NCBI RefSeq assembly: GCF_900091705.1
Contig: NZ_LT594784.1
Location: 112,518-176,517, forward strand
Reading direction: 5' to 3'
Source of the DNA: Clostridium mediterraneense
GTDB lineage: Bacteria > Bacillota > Clostridia > Clostridiales > Clostridiaceae
Length of the DNA: 64,000 nt
In this document: piece after piece, positions 16,884-24,921 of the stretch
Numbering within the stretch: the first letter of the stretch is position 1
How the letters are laid out: each line of letters begins with the position of its first letter
The notes under the pieces: generated by a model
Seen by the model: the letters and a program-made list of their open reading frames with translations, nothing else
Told to the model about the DNA's origin: nothing
Databases searched by the model: none
Position numbers and translations under genes: made by a program

Positions 16884-19316
16884 TTGAAGAAGGGAAAAAT
16901 ATTACAAGTGATTCTTATAACTGCAGTAGTTGGTAATATAATTACTGCTACTACATTAGCCGCTCCAAATACGACTTCAACAAAAGAATATGTTAGTCTT
17001 GCTAAGATTGATTCCAATAAAAATATTAAAATGCCAAAACCTATATTATCATCTAATAATGCTAAAGTAACAAATGGTGAGGGTGTTAATTTAAATCAAT
17101 ATTTAAATCAAGTAAAAAATTTAAAAGATGGAACAATTATAACAAGATTTAAATTAGATAAGATTGGAAGTATTCAATCCTTAATTGGGATAAGTAATAA
17201 AAATGAAGTAAATCATCATTTCCATATATGGACAGATGGTTCTCAAATTGGTTATGAAATAAGAAATGAATCTGAAAATATTAAAGGAACTGTAGCAGCT
17301 AAATTAAATAAAGGGATAAACACTCTTGCTTTTAAAGTAGAAAAAGATGTTGGATATTCAATATTTTTAAATGGGGAAAAAATAAAATTTGATTCATCTA
17401 AGGCTACTAAGTTCTTAAAAGATATGGATAATTTAAATTCAATTGATATTGGTAAAACTGAAAGAGCTGGAACAGCAAATAAATATCTTATGAGTGGGAA
17501 TATTGATTTCTTGAATTTTTATAAAGGTGCAATATCAGATGAAGATATAATTAAAAAGACTTTAGAAACACAAAAATTAGAAGATGCTGTCCTTCCTGAA
17601 AACGTTTTTATATCAGAAACACAAAAATTATTTAATACTGGCGATTTAAATTCAAAGAATTTTAGGATTCCATCATTATTAACAACTAAATCAGGAACTA
17701 CTATTGCAGCAGCAGATATTAGAAATAATCATGCTGGAGATTCACCTGCAAATATTGATGCTGGAATAAGAATAAGTAAAGATGGAGGTAAGACTTGGGG
17801 ACAAGCAAAACGAGTTATTGATTATCCTGGAAATGCATCTGTGATAGATTCAAGTATGCTTGAGGATGAGCAGACAGGAAAAGTATTTTTATTTATAACT
17901 GCATTCCCTGAAAATTATGGCTTCCCTCAATGTGATAAGACAGCTACTGGATTTGAAATGTTTGAAAATGAACAATGTATGGTTTTATATGATGGTGCTG
18001 GCACAGCAGGTCAAAAAGGACAAGGTAATAAATATTATATTAAACCAGATGGAATTGTATATAATTCTAATGGTGAGAAAACATCATATACAGTAGATGC
18101 TAATAATAATTTATATGAAAATGGTACAAAAGTATCAAATACATTTTTAGCAGAAGCACCTTTAAAAGCTCTTGGAACAGCTTATTTAACAATAATTGAA
18201 AGTTCAGATGAAGGAGAAACTTGGAGTGATCCTAAAATAATATCTGGAATGGTTAAAAAAGATTGGATGAGATTTATAGGAGCTGGACCTGGAGTTGGTA
18301 TACAAATTAAGAATGGAGAAAAAGCAGGAAGACTTGTATATCCTTTATATTATACAAATTCTAAAGGTTTTCAATCTAGTGCTGTAATGTATAGCGATGA
18401 TCATGGTGAGACTTGGAATCTTGGAGAATCTCCAAATGATTCAAGAGATGGTCATAGTGAAAATTCAGATACTATAGGAAGTGGTAATCAATTAACTGAA
18501 GCACAAGTTGTTCAAATGCCTGATGGTCAATTAAAAATATTTATGAGAAATACAGGTAGCTATGTTAGAATTGCAACTAGCTTTGATGGTGGTGAAACTT
18601 GGGATAGTGATGTATATGAAGATAAAAATTTAAGAGAGCCTTATTGTCAGTTAAGTGTAATTAATTATGATGGATTAATTGATGGAAAAAAAGCAATTAT
18701 TTTCTCAAATCCAAATGCAGCATCTAGTAGAACAAATGGAACAGTAAGAATAGGTTTATTAAATGAAAATGGAACTCATAGTAATGGAAGAACAAAATAT
18801 GAAATAGATTGGAAGTATAATCAAACTGTTGTGCCAGGTAGTTTTGCTTACTCATCTATAAGTCAATTATCAAATGGAAATATTGGATTATTCTATGAAG
18901 GAGCTACAAATTTATCTGTAGATTTTGTTCAAATGAATATAGATTATTTAAAAACAGATTTAACTAAGGAGGGTGAGGCTGCTAAATTAGCTTCTGCTGA
19001 GATTATCAATAGTAAAGATTTTTATAATCCACCTCATAAAATTAATCTTAAATTAAAATTTGATCAAGCTGTAAGTTTATTTGGAGATACTAATTTTACT
19101 GCTACATTGGATAATAAGGAAGTTAAATTTAATGTTAAAGATAAAACAGCTACTGAAGTGACTTTAGAGGGAACTATTCCTAAAGATGTTTCTAAGGGTG
19201 AATATAAGGTAAATTTAAATCCTAAGAGTGATTTAGAAATTATAAATAGTTCTGGTAAGAGCATAGATATATCTAAAGGTTTAGATACTGGAATATCAAT
19301 AAAAATAGGAAAGTAG
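16884..19316 (+). CDS. Secreted exo-sialidase, GH33, NanI/NanJ type
   Basis: The start is TTG 16884 (AAAGGAAG lies 8 nt upstream; the in-frame GTG at 16875 is inside that site), giving 810 aa. A signal peptide (MKKGKILQVILITAVVGN to TLAA) is followed by an N-terminal lectin-like domain (about residues 45-225, CBM40 family) and the GH33 six-bladed propeller, with FRIP (arginine triad), four Asp boxes (SKDGGKTW, SSDEGETW, SDDHGETW, SFDGGETW) and the LREPYCQLSVI segment. A C-terminal beta domain of about 110 residues follows. It removes terminal sialic acid from host glycans, supplying NanA/NanE. It lacks an LPXTG anchor and should be released. The catalytic core closely follows C. perfringens NanI. 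Confidence 0.93.
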   Translation: MKKGKILQVILITAVVGNIITATTLAAPNTTSTKEYVSLAKIDSNKNIKMPKPILSSNNAKVTNGEGVNLNQYLNQVKNLKDGTIITRFKLDKIGSIQSLIGISNKNEVNHHFHIWTDGSQIGYEIRNESENIKGTVAAKLNKGINTLAFKVEKDVGYSIFLNGEKIKFDSSKATKFLKDMDNLNSIDIGKTERAGTANKYLMSGNIDFLNFYKGAISDEDIIKKTLETQKLEDAVLPENVFISETQKLFNTGDLNSKNFRIPSLLTTKSGTTIAAADIRNNHAGDSPANIDAGIRISKDGGKTWGQAKRVIDYPGNASVIDSSMLEDEQTGKVFLFITAFPENYGFPQCDKTATGFEMFENEQCMVLYDGAGTAGQKGQGNKYYIKPDGIVYNSNGEKTSYTVDANNNLYENGTKVSNTFLAEAPLKALGTAYLTIIESSDEGETWSDPKIISGMVKKDWMRFIGAGPGVGIQIKNGEKAGRLVYPLYYTNSKGFQSSAVMYSDDHGETWNLGESPNDSRDGHSENSDTIGSGNQLTEAQVVQMPDGQLKIFMRNTGSYVRIATSFDGGETWDSDVYEDKNLREPYCQLSVINYDGLIDGKKAIIFSNPNAASSRTNGTVRIGLLNENGTHSNGRTKYEIDWKYNQTVVPGSFAYSSISQLSNGNIGLFYEGATNLSVDFVQMNIDYLKTDLTKEGEAAKLASAEIINSKDFYNPPHKINLKLKFDQAVSLFGDTNFTATLDNKEVKFNVKDKTATEVTLEGTIPKDVSKGEYKVNLNPKSDLEIINSSGKSIDISKGLDTGISIKIGK

Positions 19317-19444
19317 ATTTAAATAACTAAGGACATAGATTTTAATAGATACTTATTAAAATATAAGTTATCATTTCAAAGTTAAATAAGATTCCTATTT
19401 AGATATTTTAATATTGATTATTTGTATACAGTATAAAGGGGAGT

Positions 19445-19535
19445 AGATAAATCAAGGAAATAATTTATGATTTATATAAATTAGTGAAAAATATTAAGTG
19501 GGGGAATGGGTAATTAAAACAACCTTGATTTATCT
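19445..19535. repeat. Long-spaced inverted repeat in the chitinase leader
   Basis: AGATAAATCAAGG (19445-19457) is repeated as its perfect reverse complement CCTTGATTTATCT (19523-19535), 65 bp apart. It lies in the 398-bp gap between the sialidase and chitinase genes, 180-270 bp before the chitinase start. It could be a structured 5' leader or paired operators. Nothing else in this gap is supported. Confidence 0.5.
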
Positions 19536-19714
19536 TATACCTTAATTATGAACAATAAAATTAAGTTTTAATCATGTATTTAATAAATAAATATAAATAC
19601 AAAAAAATACTTTTATGGAATAAAGAGGAAATGGTGAGGGGATGTAGAATTTAATTTGTATAGATTAATTTAATCATGTTAAATTATTTATTAAATTCTA
19701 AGGGGGAATCTTTT

Positions 19715-21568
19715 ATGGCAAAAAGAGCTTTTAAAAAATTTACTAACAAAGGAATTGCAACATTAACTTTAGCTACTATTCTCTTAGGTACATCTGTTAC
19801 ATTGGTAAGAGATTTTAATGTAAATGCTGCAGAGCAAAATGTTACTCAAGGAAAACGTAATGTTATGTATTATGGCGACTGGTCTATTTGGGGAGGTCAG
19901 GATAATTTTTATCCAAAAGATATTCCAGCAGATCAACTTACACATTTAAATTTTGCATTTTTAGATTTTGATGCTAATGGTAACTTGAAGTTTACAGATA
20001 AGGATGCTGCTGTTGGGGCTCCTGTTGGTGAAGAAGGAGTCCAATGGGGAGGAGCCAATGCTGGGATATTATCAGCATTCCAAGAATTAAGAGCTAAAAA
20101 TCCAAACTTAAAAATAGGTATATCTATTGGAGGATGGTCTAAATCTGGTGATTTCTCAGAAGTTTCAGCAGATGCAACAAAAAGGGCTAAGCTTGTTGAA
20201 AACGTTTTAAAATTTATAGAATATACTAATATGGATTTTGTTGATTTAGATTGGGAATATCCAGCTGAAAAGCGTGACCCTGATAAGGTAGATAATCAAA
20301 ATGATGAAGGAACAACTAAAGCTACAGCAGCTGATAAAGAAAATTATATAAAATTATTACAAGACTTTAGAACTGCTTTAGATAAACAAGGAAAAGAATT
20401 AGGAAAAACTTATGAATTGAGTGTTGCACTTCCAGCACCAAAGGATAAGTTAGATTCAGGAATAGATATAGAAAAATTATTTAATATTGTCGATTTTGCT
20501 AATATTATGACTTATGATATGAGAGGAGCTTGGGATGAGGTTAGTGGACATCAAACAGGCTTATATACTAATCCAGAAGATCCTACTAAAGATAAGGGAT
20601 TATCTGTAGATGAAAGTGTAAATTATTTAATAAGTAAAGGAGCAAAAGCAGATAAAATAGTAATAGGTGCAGCTTATTATACTAGAGGATGGGATAAAGT
20701 AGCTAAAGGAGATGATGATGAGCTTCCAGGTTTATTTGAAGAAGCTGAACTTTCTGCAAAAGATGCTGACCAAACACCTACTAGAGGTGGAGTAAATGAA
20801 GCTCCTTTAAAAGTTGGCGAAGGTGGACGTAGAGGAGGAGTTTGGTCTTATAGAAGTTTAGATAAATTAAAAGCTTTATATCCAGATATAAAAGAATATT
20901 GGGATGATACTGCTAAGGCACCTTATTTATATGATGAAAAAACAGGAGCATTCTTCACTTATGATAATGCTAAATCAATAACAGAAAAAACTAAGTATGT
21001 AAATGAAAATAATCTTGGAGGGGTAATAGGTTGGATGGCATCACAAGATGCTGAAACTAGCTCTGATTCAAAAAGAAGAGATGAATTAACTACAATTACA
21101 AAGAAAGGATTATTTGGAGATATTAAATTACCTGCTAATGAGATAGTTTACTCTGAAATTGATATTGAAACAAATGTAAAAGCTGTTACACTTGAATCTG
21201 GAACCGGTGGTGGATATGAAATCACTATAAAGAATAATGAAAAATTACAAGAATCAGATGAAGTGTTAAAAGAAGTTGAACGTGGAGGAGAAACTATAAA
21301 AACTCCTAAATTATATATAAAGACTGATAAGAAATTAACTGCTGGTGACCATATGGCTGGGGCTGTAACTTATGAAAATGGTTATGTAGTAGTAGATCTT
21401 AAAGGTGTTTGGGAAGGTAAAAATATAGAACCTGGCCAAAGTTACAAATTTAGATTAGCAGCAACTGAAAATATAGAAGATATTTCAGCTATTGAATCAA
21501 TAGAATTAGTTCAACGTATGAATGAAAAAGGAACAGAATTAGGAAGACAAATAATATTTAAAAAATAG
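19715..21568 (+). CDS. Secreted chitinase, GH18
   Basis: ATG 19715 follows AAGGGGG; the frame is open to 19676 but has no site there. The 617-aa product has a signal peptide (about residues 1-38, ending VNAAE) and a GH18 barrel with SIGGW at about 137-142 and the DxxDxDxE motif DFVDLDWE with catalytic Glu181, plus MTYDMRGAW and a late GGVIGWMASQD strand. About 130 residues after the barrel form a beta-rich C-terminal module resembling a carbohydrate-binding domain. It hydrolyses chitin or host/fungal GlcNAc polymers and sits next to the sialidase, suggesting a glycan-foraging pair, each with its own promoter. Confidence 0.92.
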   Translation: MAKRAFKKFTNKGIATLTLATILLGTSVTLVRDFNVNAAEQNVTQGKRNVMYYGDWSIWGGQDNFYPKDIPADQLTHLNFAFLDFDANGNLKFTDKDAAVGAPVGEEGVQWGGANAGILSAFQELRAKNPNLKIGISIGGWSKSGDFSEVSADATKRAKLVENVLKFIEYTNMDFVDLDWEYPAEKRDPDKVDNQNDEGTTKATAADKENYIKLLQDFRTALDKQGKELGKTYELSVALPAPKDKLDSGIDIEKLFNIVDFANIMTYDMRGAWDEVSGHQTGLYTNPEDPTKDKGLSVDESVNYLISKGAKADKIVIGAAYYTRGWDKVAKGDDDELPGLFEEAELSAKDADQTPTRGGVNEAPLKVGEGGRRGGVWSYRSLDKLKALYPDIKEYWDDTAKAPYLYDEKTGAFFTYDNAKSITEKTKYVNENNLGGVIGWMASQDAETSSDSKRRDELTTITKKGLFGDIKLPANEIVYSEIDIETNVKAVTLESGTGGGYEITIKNNEKLQESDEVLKEVERGGETIKTPKLYIKTDKKLTAGDHMAGAVTYENGYVVVDLKGVWEGKNIEPGQSYKFRLAATENIEDISAIESIELVQRMNEKGTELGRQIIFKK

Positions 21569-21594
21569 ACTATATAAACATTAAATAAGGAGAC

Positions 21595-21638
21595 TACCTC
21601 ATAATGCTGTAATTTTGTATTATGAGGTGGCTCTTTTT
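21595..21638. terminator. Terminator between chitinase and EFR1 genes
   Basis: TACCTCATAATGC pairs with GTATTATGAGGTG, followed by T6 on the plus strand. The convergent gene ends 12 bp beyond. Confidence 0.8.
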
Positions 21639-21650
21639 TATTTTAAGCAA

Positions 21651-22451
21651 CTATTTTTTGGTGAATAACTCATTTACCTTTATATCTGGCTGATGATATC
21701 TTTTTATTCCAATAGTTGAAGATTTATATTGGATTGCATCTTTAGGACACCACTGCACACAGGCAAAACAAAATTGACAATTATCTAGTTTCCACTTAGG
21801 TCTACCATCAATCATTTCAATATTATCAGCAGGGTAAACATTGCTGCAAATAGTACAACTAATACATTTATCATCTACAGAAAAACCTTTATCAAAGCGA
21901 CTTTTTTTAGCTAAACTATGAATTCCATAATAATTCATCTTGTTAAGGAGGTTCTTAATATTATTTTGTTTATATTCTATTAAAGTACGATTTTTAATAG
22001 CCTGTGCAATATTTGGAATAAGCTCCTTTTCTTTATTAAAAAATTCTTCCTTTTGCTCATCTGTTGTTATATGATCCTTTGCAGGCATATTATGAGGCAT
22101 CCTTATAGCAAAGCTTGCATTTAAAGATAAGTTTTTTTCTGTAAGTACTTTATCAATTTGATTAAAGACAAGCCCTTCTCCATTTTTATCACCATGTGTA
22201 GCAATACTAAAAATATAAGGATTAGTATTTTTAATTTTTAAACTACTTATAAAGCTAGCTACTAATTTAGGAATTCCACTAAAAATACTAGGAGATATAA
22301 AGCCAATTATATCTGAATCAGTATGTAAATTTTTATTTATTATATTTTGAGTTATTCTTATTAACTCTATATTATCAAAATATGTTGATAAGTCCTTAGC
22401 AACTTTTAGCCCATTTCCTGTTGCACTAAAATAATATATTGTTACCTTCAT
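21651..22451 (-). CDS. EFR1-type flavodoxin/ferredoxin fusion with one cluster ligand replaced
   Basis: 266 aa. The flavodoxin-like N-terminal domain (YYFSATGNGLKVAK, the FMN phosphate loop; FSIATHGDKNGEG) is joined to a C-terminal 2[4Fe-4S] ferredoxin. The second cysteine motif is complete (C225-x2-C228-x2-C231-x3-C235-P). The first reads C196-x2-C199-x2-C202-x3-Y206-P: the fourth Cys is Tyr (TAC where TGC is expected, 21834-21836). In 2[4Fe-4S] folds that residue binds the second cluster, so this cluster may be lost, three-iron or otherwise ligated. The family is thought to carry electrons; partners are unknown. Confidence 0.85.
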   Translation of the reverse strand: MKVTIYYFSATGNGLKVAKDLSTYFDNIELIRITQNIINKNLHTDSDIIGFISPSIFSGIPKLVASFISSLKIKNTNPYIFSIATHGDKNGEGLVFNQIDKVLTEKNLSLNASFAIRMPHNMPAKDHITTDEQKEEFFNKEKELIPNIAQAIKNRTLIEYKQNNIKNLLNKMNYYGIHSLAKKSRFDKGFSVDDKCISCTICSNVYPADNIEMIDGRPKWKLDNCQFCFACVQWCPKDAIQYKSSTIGIKRYHQPDIKVNELFTKK

Positions 22452-22723
22452 AATTCTCTCCAGTTTAATTATATAATCTATATGTTTAAATATTTTAGGC
22501 TTATTATAGCATCAAAGTTAAATCTAAAAGTGTTTATTAAAAGTCAAAATTATATATTTACTATTAATGATTTATAGGTAAATTTATTTTGAGAGAACTG
22601 TATAGTTAGAATAGACTTATTTACTAGAAGATAATGATTTAATAGAATTAAGAAAATTAATATAAAAAAAGCTTAGCAAATTTAAATTAAGTTATGTATT
22701 ATAGCTTTTATTTTAATTTAAAT

Positions 22724-22762
22724 AAAAAGGATTCAATTGAATTTATACTTTCAATTAAATCC
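22724..22762 (-). terminator. Terminator of the tandem peptide genes
   Basis: GGATTTAATTGAA pairs with TTCAATTGAATCC (minus strand) and is followed by T5. It lies 19 bp after the stop of the last peptide gene. Confidence 0.85.
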
Positions 22763-22780
22763 TTTCATTTATATTTAGTT

Positions 22781-22867
22781 TTATGATTCAATATTTCCAT
22801 TTACATTTAAATAGTATCCAAATAAACCTGAAACTATAGCCTCCATAATTATTAATGTCTTTTTCAT
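22781..22867 (-). CDS. 28-aa peptide, divergent fifth member of the tandem peptide array
   Basis: It begins MKKTLIIMEAIVSGLFGYYL and ends NVNGNIES. It shares the frame M-[KR]-x2-L-x3-x-AI-x2-G-x-FGYY-x-N with its four upstream neighbours but lacks Cys and the KTF end. AGGAGG lies 8 nt before the ATG. As the last gene before the terminator, it is the oldest or most diverged copy. Confidence 0.75.
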   Translation of the reverse strand: MKKTLIIMEAIVSGLFGYYLNVNGNIES

Positions 22868-22905
22868 AAGCACTACCTCCTAAATAATCTTATCTAATTT
22901 ATTTA

Positions 22906-22986
22906 TTAAAAAGTTTTTTTAGAATTCATGTAGTAACCAAACATACCTTCAAAAATTGCATTTATAATATCTAAAATATTTCTCAT
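22906..22986 (-). CDS. 26-aa peptide of the tandem array (copy B)
   Basis: It begins MRNILDIINAIFEGMFGYYM and ends NSKKTF. Own GGAGG site 10 nt upstream of ATG. Phe replaces the Cys12 of the next three copies, so a cysteine-based ring cannot be required for all members. Confidence 0.75.
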   Translation of the reverse strand: MRNILDIINAIFEGMFGYYMNSKKTF

Positions 22987-23024
22987 CCTAAGTACCTCCA
23001 AAATTAATATATCTAATCTAATTA

Positions 23025-23105
23025 TTAAAAAGTTTTTTCAGAATTCATGTAATAACCAAACATACCCTTACAAATTGCATCAATGACATTTAAAATATTT
23101 TTCAT
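23025..23105 (-). CDS. 26-aa peptide of the tandem array (copy C)
   Basis: It begins MKNILNVIDAICKGMFGYYM and ends NSEKTF. Encoded peptide identical to copy D, with a silent GTC/GTT difference. N-terminal half can form an amphipathic helix with N6, D9, K13 and G17 on one face. Confidence 0.8.
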   Translation of the reverse strand: MKNILNVIDAICKGMFGYYMNSEKTF

Positions 23106-23143
23106 CTTAAGTACCTCCAAAATTAATTTATTTAATCTAATTA

Positions 23144-23224
23144 TTAAAAAGTTTTTTCAGAATTCATGTAATAACCAAACATACCCTTACAAATTGCATC
23201 AATAACATTTAAAATATTTTTCAT
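23144..23224 (-). CDS. 26-aa peptide of the tandem array (copy D)
   Basis: Same protein sequence as copy C. The repeat unit, including the GGAGGTACTT site, is 119 bp long, so C and D are a recent tandem duplication of gene plus ribosome binding site. Confidence 0.8.
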   Translation of the reverse strand: MKNILNVIDAICKGMFGYYMNSEKTF

Positions 23225-23262
23225 CTTAAGTACCTCCAAAATTAATTTATTTAATCTATTTA

Positions 23263-23343
23263 TTAAAAAGTTTTTTCAGAATTCATATAGTAACCAAACA
23301 TACCTTTACAAATTGCATTAATAATATCTAAAATATTTCTCAT
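23263..23343 (-). CDS. 26-aa peptide of the tandem array (copy E, promoter-proximal)
   Basis: It begins MRNILDIINAICKGMFGYYM and ends NSEKTF, a mixture of the copy B N-terminus and the copy C/D centre. It is the first gene of the leftward transcript, preceded by AGGAGG. No export, processing or regulator gene lies alongside. Confidence 0.8.
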   Translation of the reverse strand: MRNILDIINAICKGMFGYYMNSEKTF

Positions 23344-23429
23344 CTTTTGTTCCTCCTAAAATGTATCACTCAGTTTATGATTTAATTTTACTATGTTTTT
23401 ATCTATGCTTATATCGATTTACATTTCAC

Positions 23430-23466
23430 TAGCCTTACAATTTTGTAATTATACTAAATAAGGCTA
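23430..23466. promoter_or_regulatory. Inverted repeat upstream of the peptide array
   Basis: TAGCCTTA and TAAGGCTA are perfect inverted copies, with an inner TTACAA-TT-TTGTAA dyad next to the left arm. It lies in the 348-bp gap between the divergent peptide array and the 23692 gene and is the best candidate control site for either. No clear promoter could be fixed. Confidence 0.4.
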
Positions 23467-23691
23467 TTATTCTATGAAATATAATAATTAGAAGCTAGTT
23501 ATATTAAATAAATTATAAAGTAAATGTTTACAATATAGCTTATTATTAATATAGAACTTTAAATTAATTAGAAATAAGATTTTAATTTGTAAAATTTTTG
23601 ATGTTAAAAATTAAATTATTGTATATTTTATTACCTAAAAATTCTTTTATTGATATTATTTATTTAAATATATTAAAAAGGGGAATATTTT

Positions 23692-24045
23692 GTGATTAAA
23701 AAATTTGTAATTAAAGCAATATTAGTTATATTAGTCTTTTGTAGTCTGCCTATTATATTATATAAATATAATTCTATAAAGGATATTCCAAAAGGCAATT
23801 TAATTGAGGAATCAGTGTCTCCAGATGAGAATTATAAGTTAAGAGCTTACTTATGCCAAGGAGAGGCAACTACTGACTTTGCAATTAGGGGAGAGATAGT
23901 AAATAAACTAGGATTTAAAAAGAATATTTATTGGTCATATCATGAAAAGGAAGCAAAAATAGAATGGTTAAATAAAAATACAGTTAAAATAAATGAGAAA
24001 ATTCTTGAAGTTCCAAAAGAAGTCTATGATTGGAGAGAAAATTAA
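23692..24045 (+). CDS. DUF5412-like small exported protein
   Basis: 117 aa, GTG start after AAAAGGGGA. One N-terminal hydrophobic helix is followed by SVSPDENYKLRAYLCQGEATTDFAIRGEIV, NIYWSYHE and IEWLN--TVKINEK-LEVP--VYDWR. These are the conserved points of the DUF5412 family found in Firmicutes, a small extracytoplasmic beta domain of unknown role. Monocistronic with a strong terminator. Confidence 0.7.
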   Translation: MIKKFVIKAILVILVFCSLPIILYKYNSIKDIPKGNLIEESVSPDENYKLRAYLCQGEATTDFAIRGEIVNKLGFKKNIYWSYHEKEAKIEWLNKNTVKINEKILEVPKEVYDWREN

Positions 24046-24052
24046 TAATAAA

Positions 24053-24103
24053 AAGGACTATCTCTAAAGGAGAACTTTATTTATCTTTGAGATAGTCCTT
24101 TTT
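24053..24103. terminator. Terminator after the DUF5412 gene
   Basis: AAGGACTATCTC pairs with GAGATAGTCCTT, followed by TTTTTA. The A-rich left side allows use in both directions. Confidence 0.85.
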
Positions 24104-24175
24104 ATTTAAACAGTATAATATTATTTAAATATATAAAAATCCTTATATTATGAAATAGTTCTATTTAAATTATTT

Positions 24176-24718
24176 TTAAATATTTTTAGATATTTTATTA
24201 TTTTTTAATTTTTCAAGTTTTTGATTATAAGCATTTCTAGTGTAATTATAATAAAGTTTATTATCAGCTTGATACTCTACTCTATCTAAATCATCTATAA
24301 GTCCACAAAGAAGCATACCATTATATTCTAATAGTTTAGTTGTTTGTACTGCATTTAAATCATTTTCAGAATTAAATATATGATTAATTTTTAATATTGT
24401 TTTTCCATTTATCTCATCATCAGTCTCATATGTAAATTTTCCATATTTATTTAATGGAAGCTGTTCTAATATTTCTTTAAGACTAGTATTCTCATAAATT
24501 GAAATTAACTCATTTAGATTATCATCTTGCTTTGCATAATCTAAAATTAGTTTAATTTCAGATTCAATATCCTTCTTTTTATTATTTTGTTTTTCTTGTA
24601 TTTCTATATTAGTAGATAATTCTTTTGTAGTATTAGTTTTAGTATTTGCAGTATTTTCTTTAGTACAAGCTGTAAATAAGCTTAAACTTATTAAACTAAG
24701 TATAAATATTTTCTTCAT
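24176..24718 (-). CDS. Lipoprotein, single-domain relative of the 38741-39874 protein
   Basis: ATG 24718 follows AAAGGAGTTGAGATT, giving 180 aa; the frame opens ten codons earlier without a site. Lipobox LFTAC (Cys at about 18) is followed by a short polar linker and a domain with ILEQLPLNKYGKF, a LLEYNGMLLCGLIDDLDRVEY block and a YNYTRNAYNQKLE helix. The same pattern appears twice in the 377-aa protein at 38741-39874. The NxxxLxxLIxxLDxI pattern recalls DUF4825 domains, but I hold that loosely. Confidence 0.65.
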   Translation of the reverse strand: MKKIFILSLISLSLFTACTKENTANTKTNTTKELSTNIEIQEKQNNKKKDIESEIKLILDYAKQDDNLNELISIYENTSLKEILEQLPLNKYGKFTYETDDEINGKTILKINHIFNSENDLNAVQTTKLLEYNGMLLCGLIDDLDRVEYQADNKLYYNYTRNAYNQKLEKLKNNKISKNI

Positions 24719-24921
24719 AATCTCAACTCCTTTTATATAATATTCCAAATTATAGCATTTATTTAGATATAATCTATTAATTTCTTATTAACTAATTGAA
24801 AAATATTACAATTAGGCTTTGTTTCTTATAAATATATAAGTATTTAACTAGTTTCTTTGTAATAAAGATAATATTAATAGAAATTTTAGATACTAATTAT
24901 TTAAAAAATAAGGAGAAATTT

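Noticed and set aside
16793..17017. 74-codon minus-strand frame at the sialidase start
   Set aside because: It overlaps the well-supported sialidase signal peptide region and has no initiation signals.
22906..23343. Regular 119-bp repeats considered as a CRISPR array
   Set aside because: The repeat unit is fully similar along its length, with no unique spacers, and each unit is an open frame with its own ribosome site.
22781..23343. Peptides considered as AgrD-type autoinducer precursors
   Set aside because: Cys is absent in two of five copies, there is no acidic C-terminal recognition tail, and no AgrB or histidine kinase gene is near.
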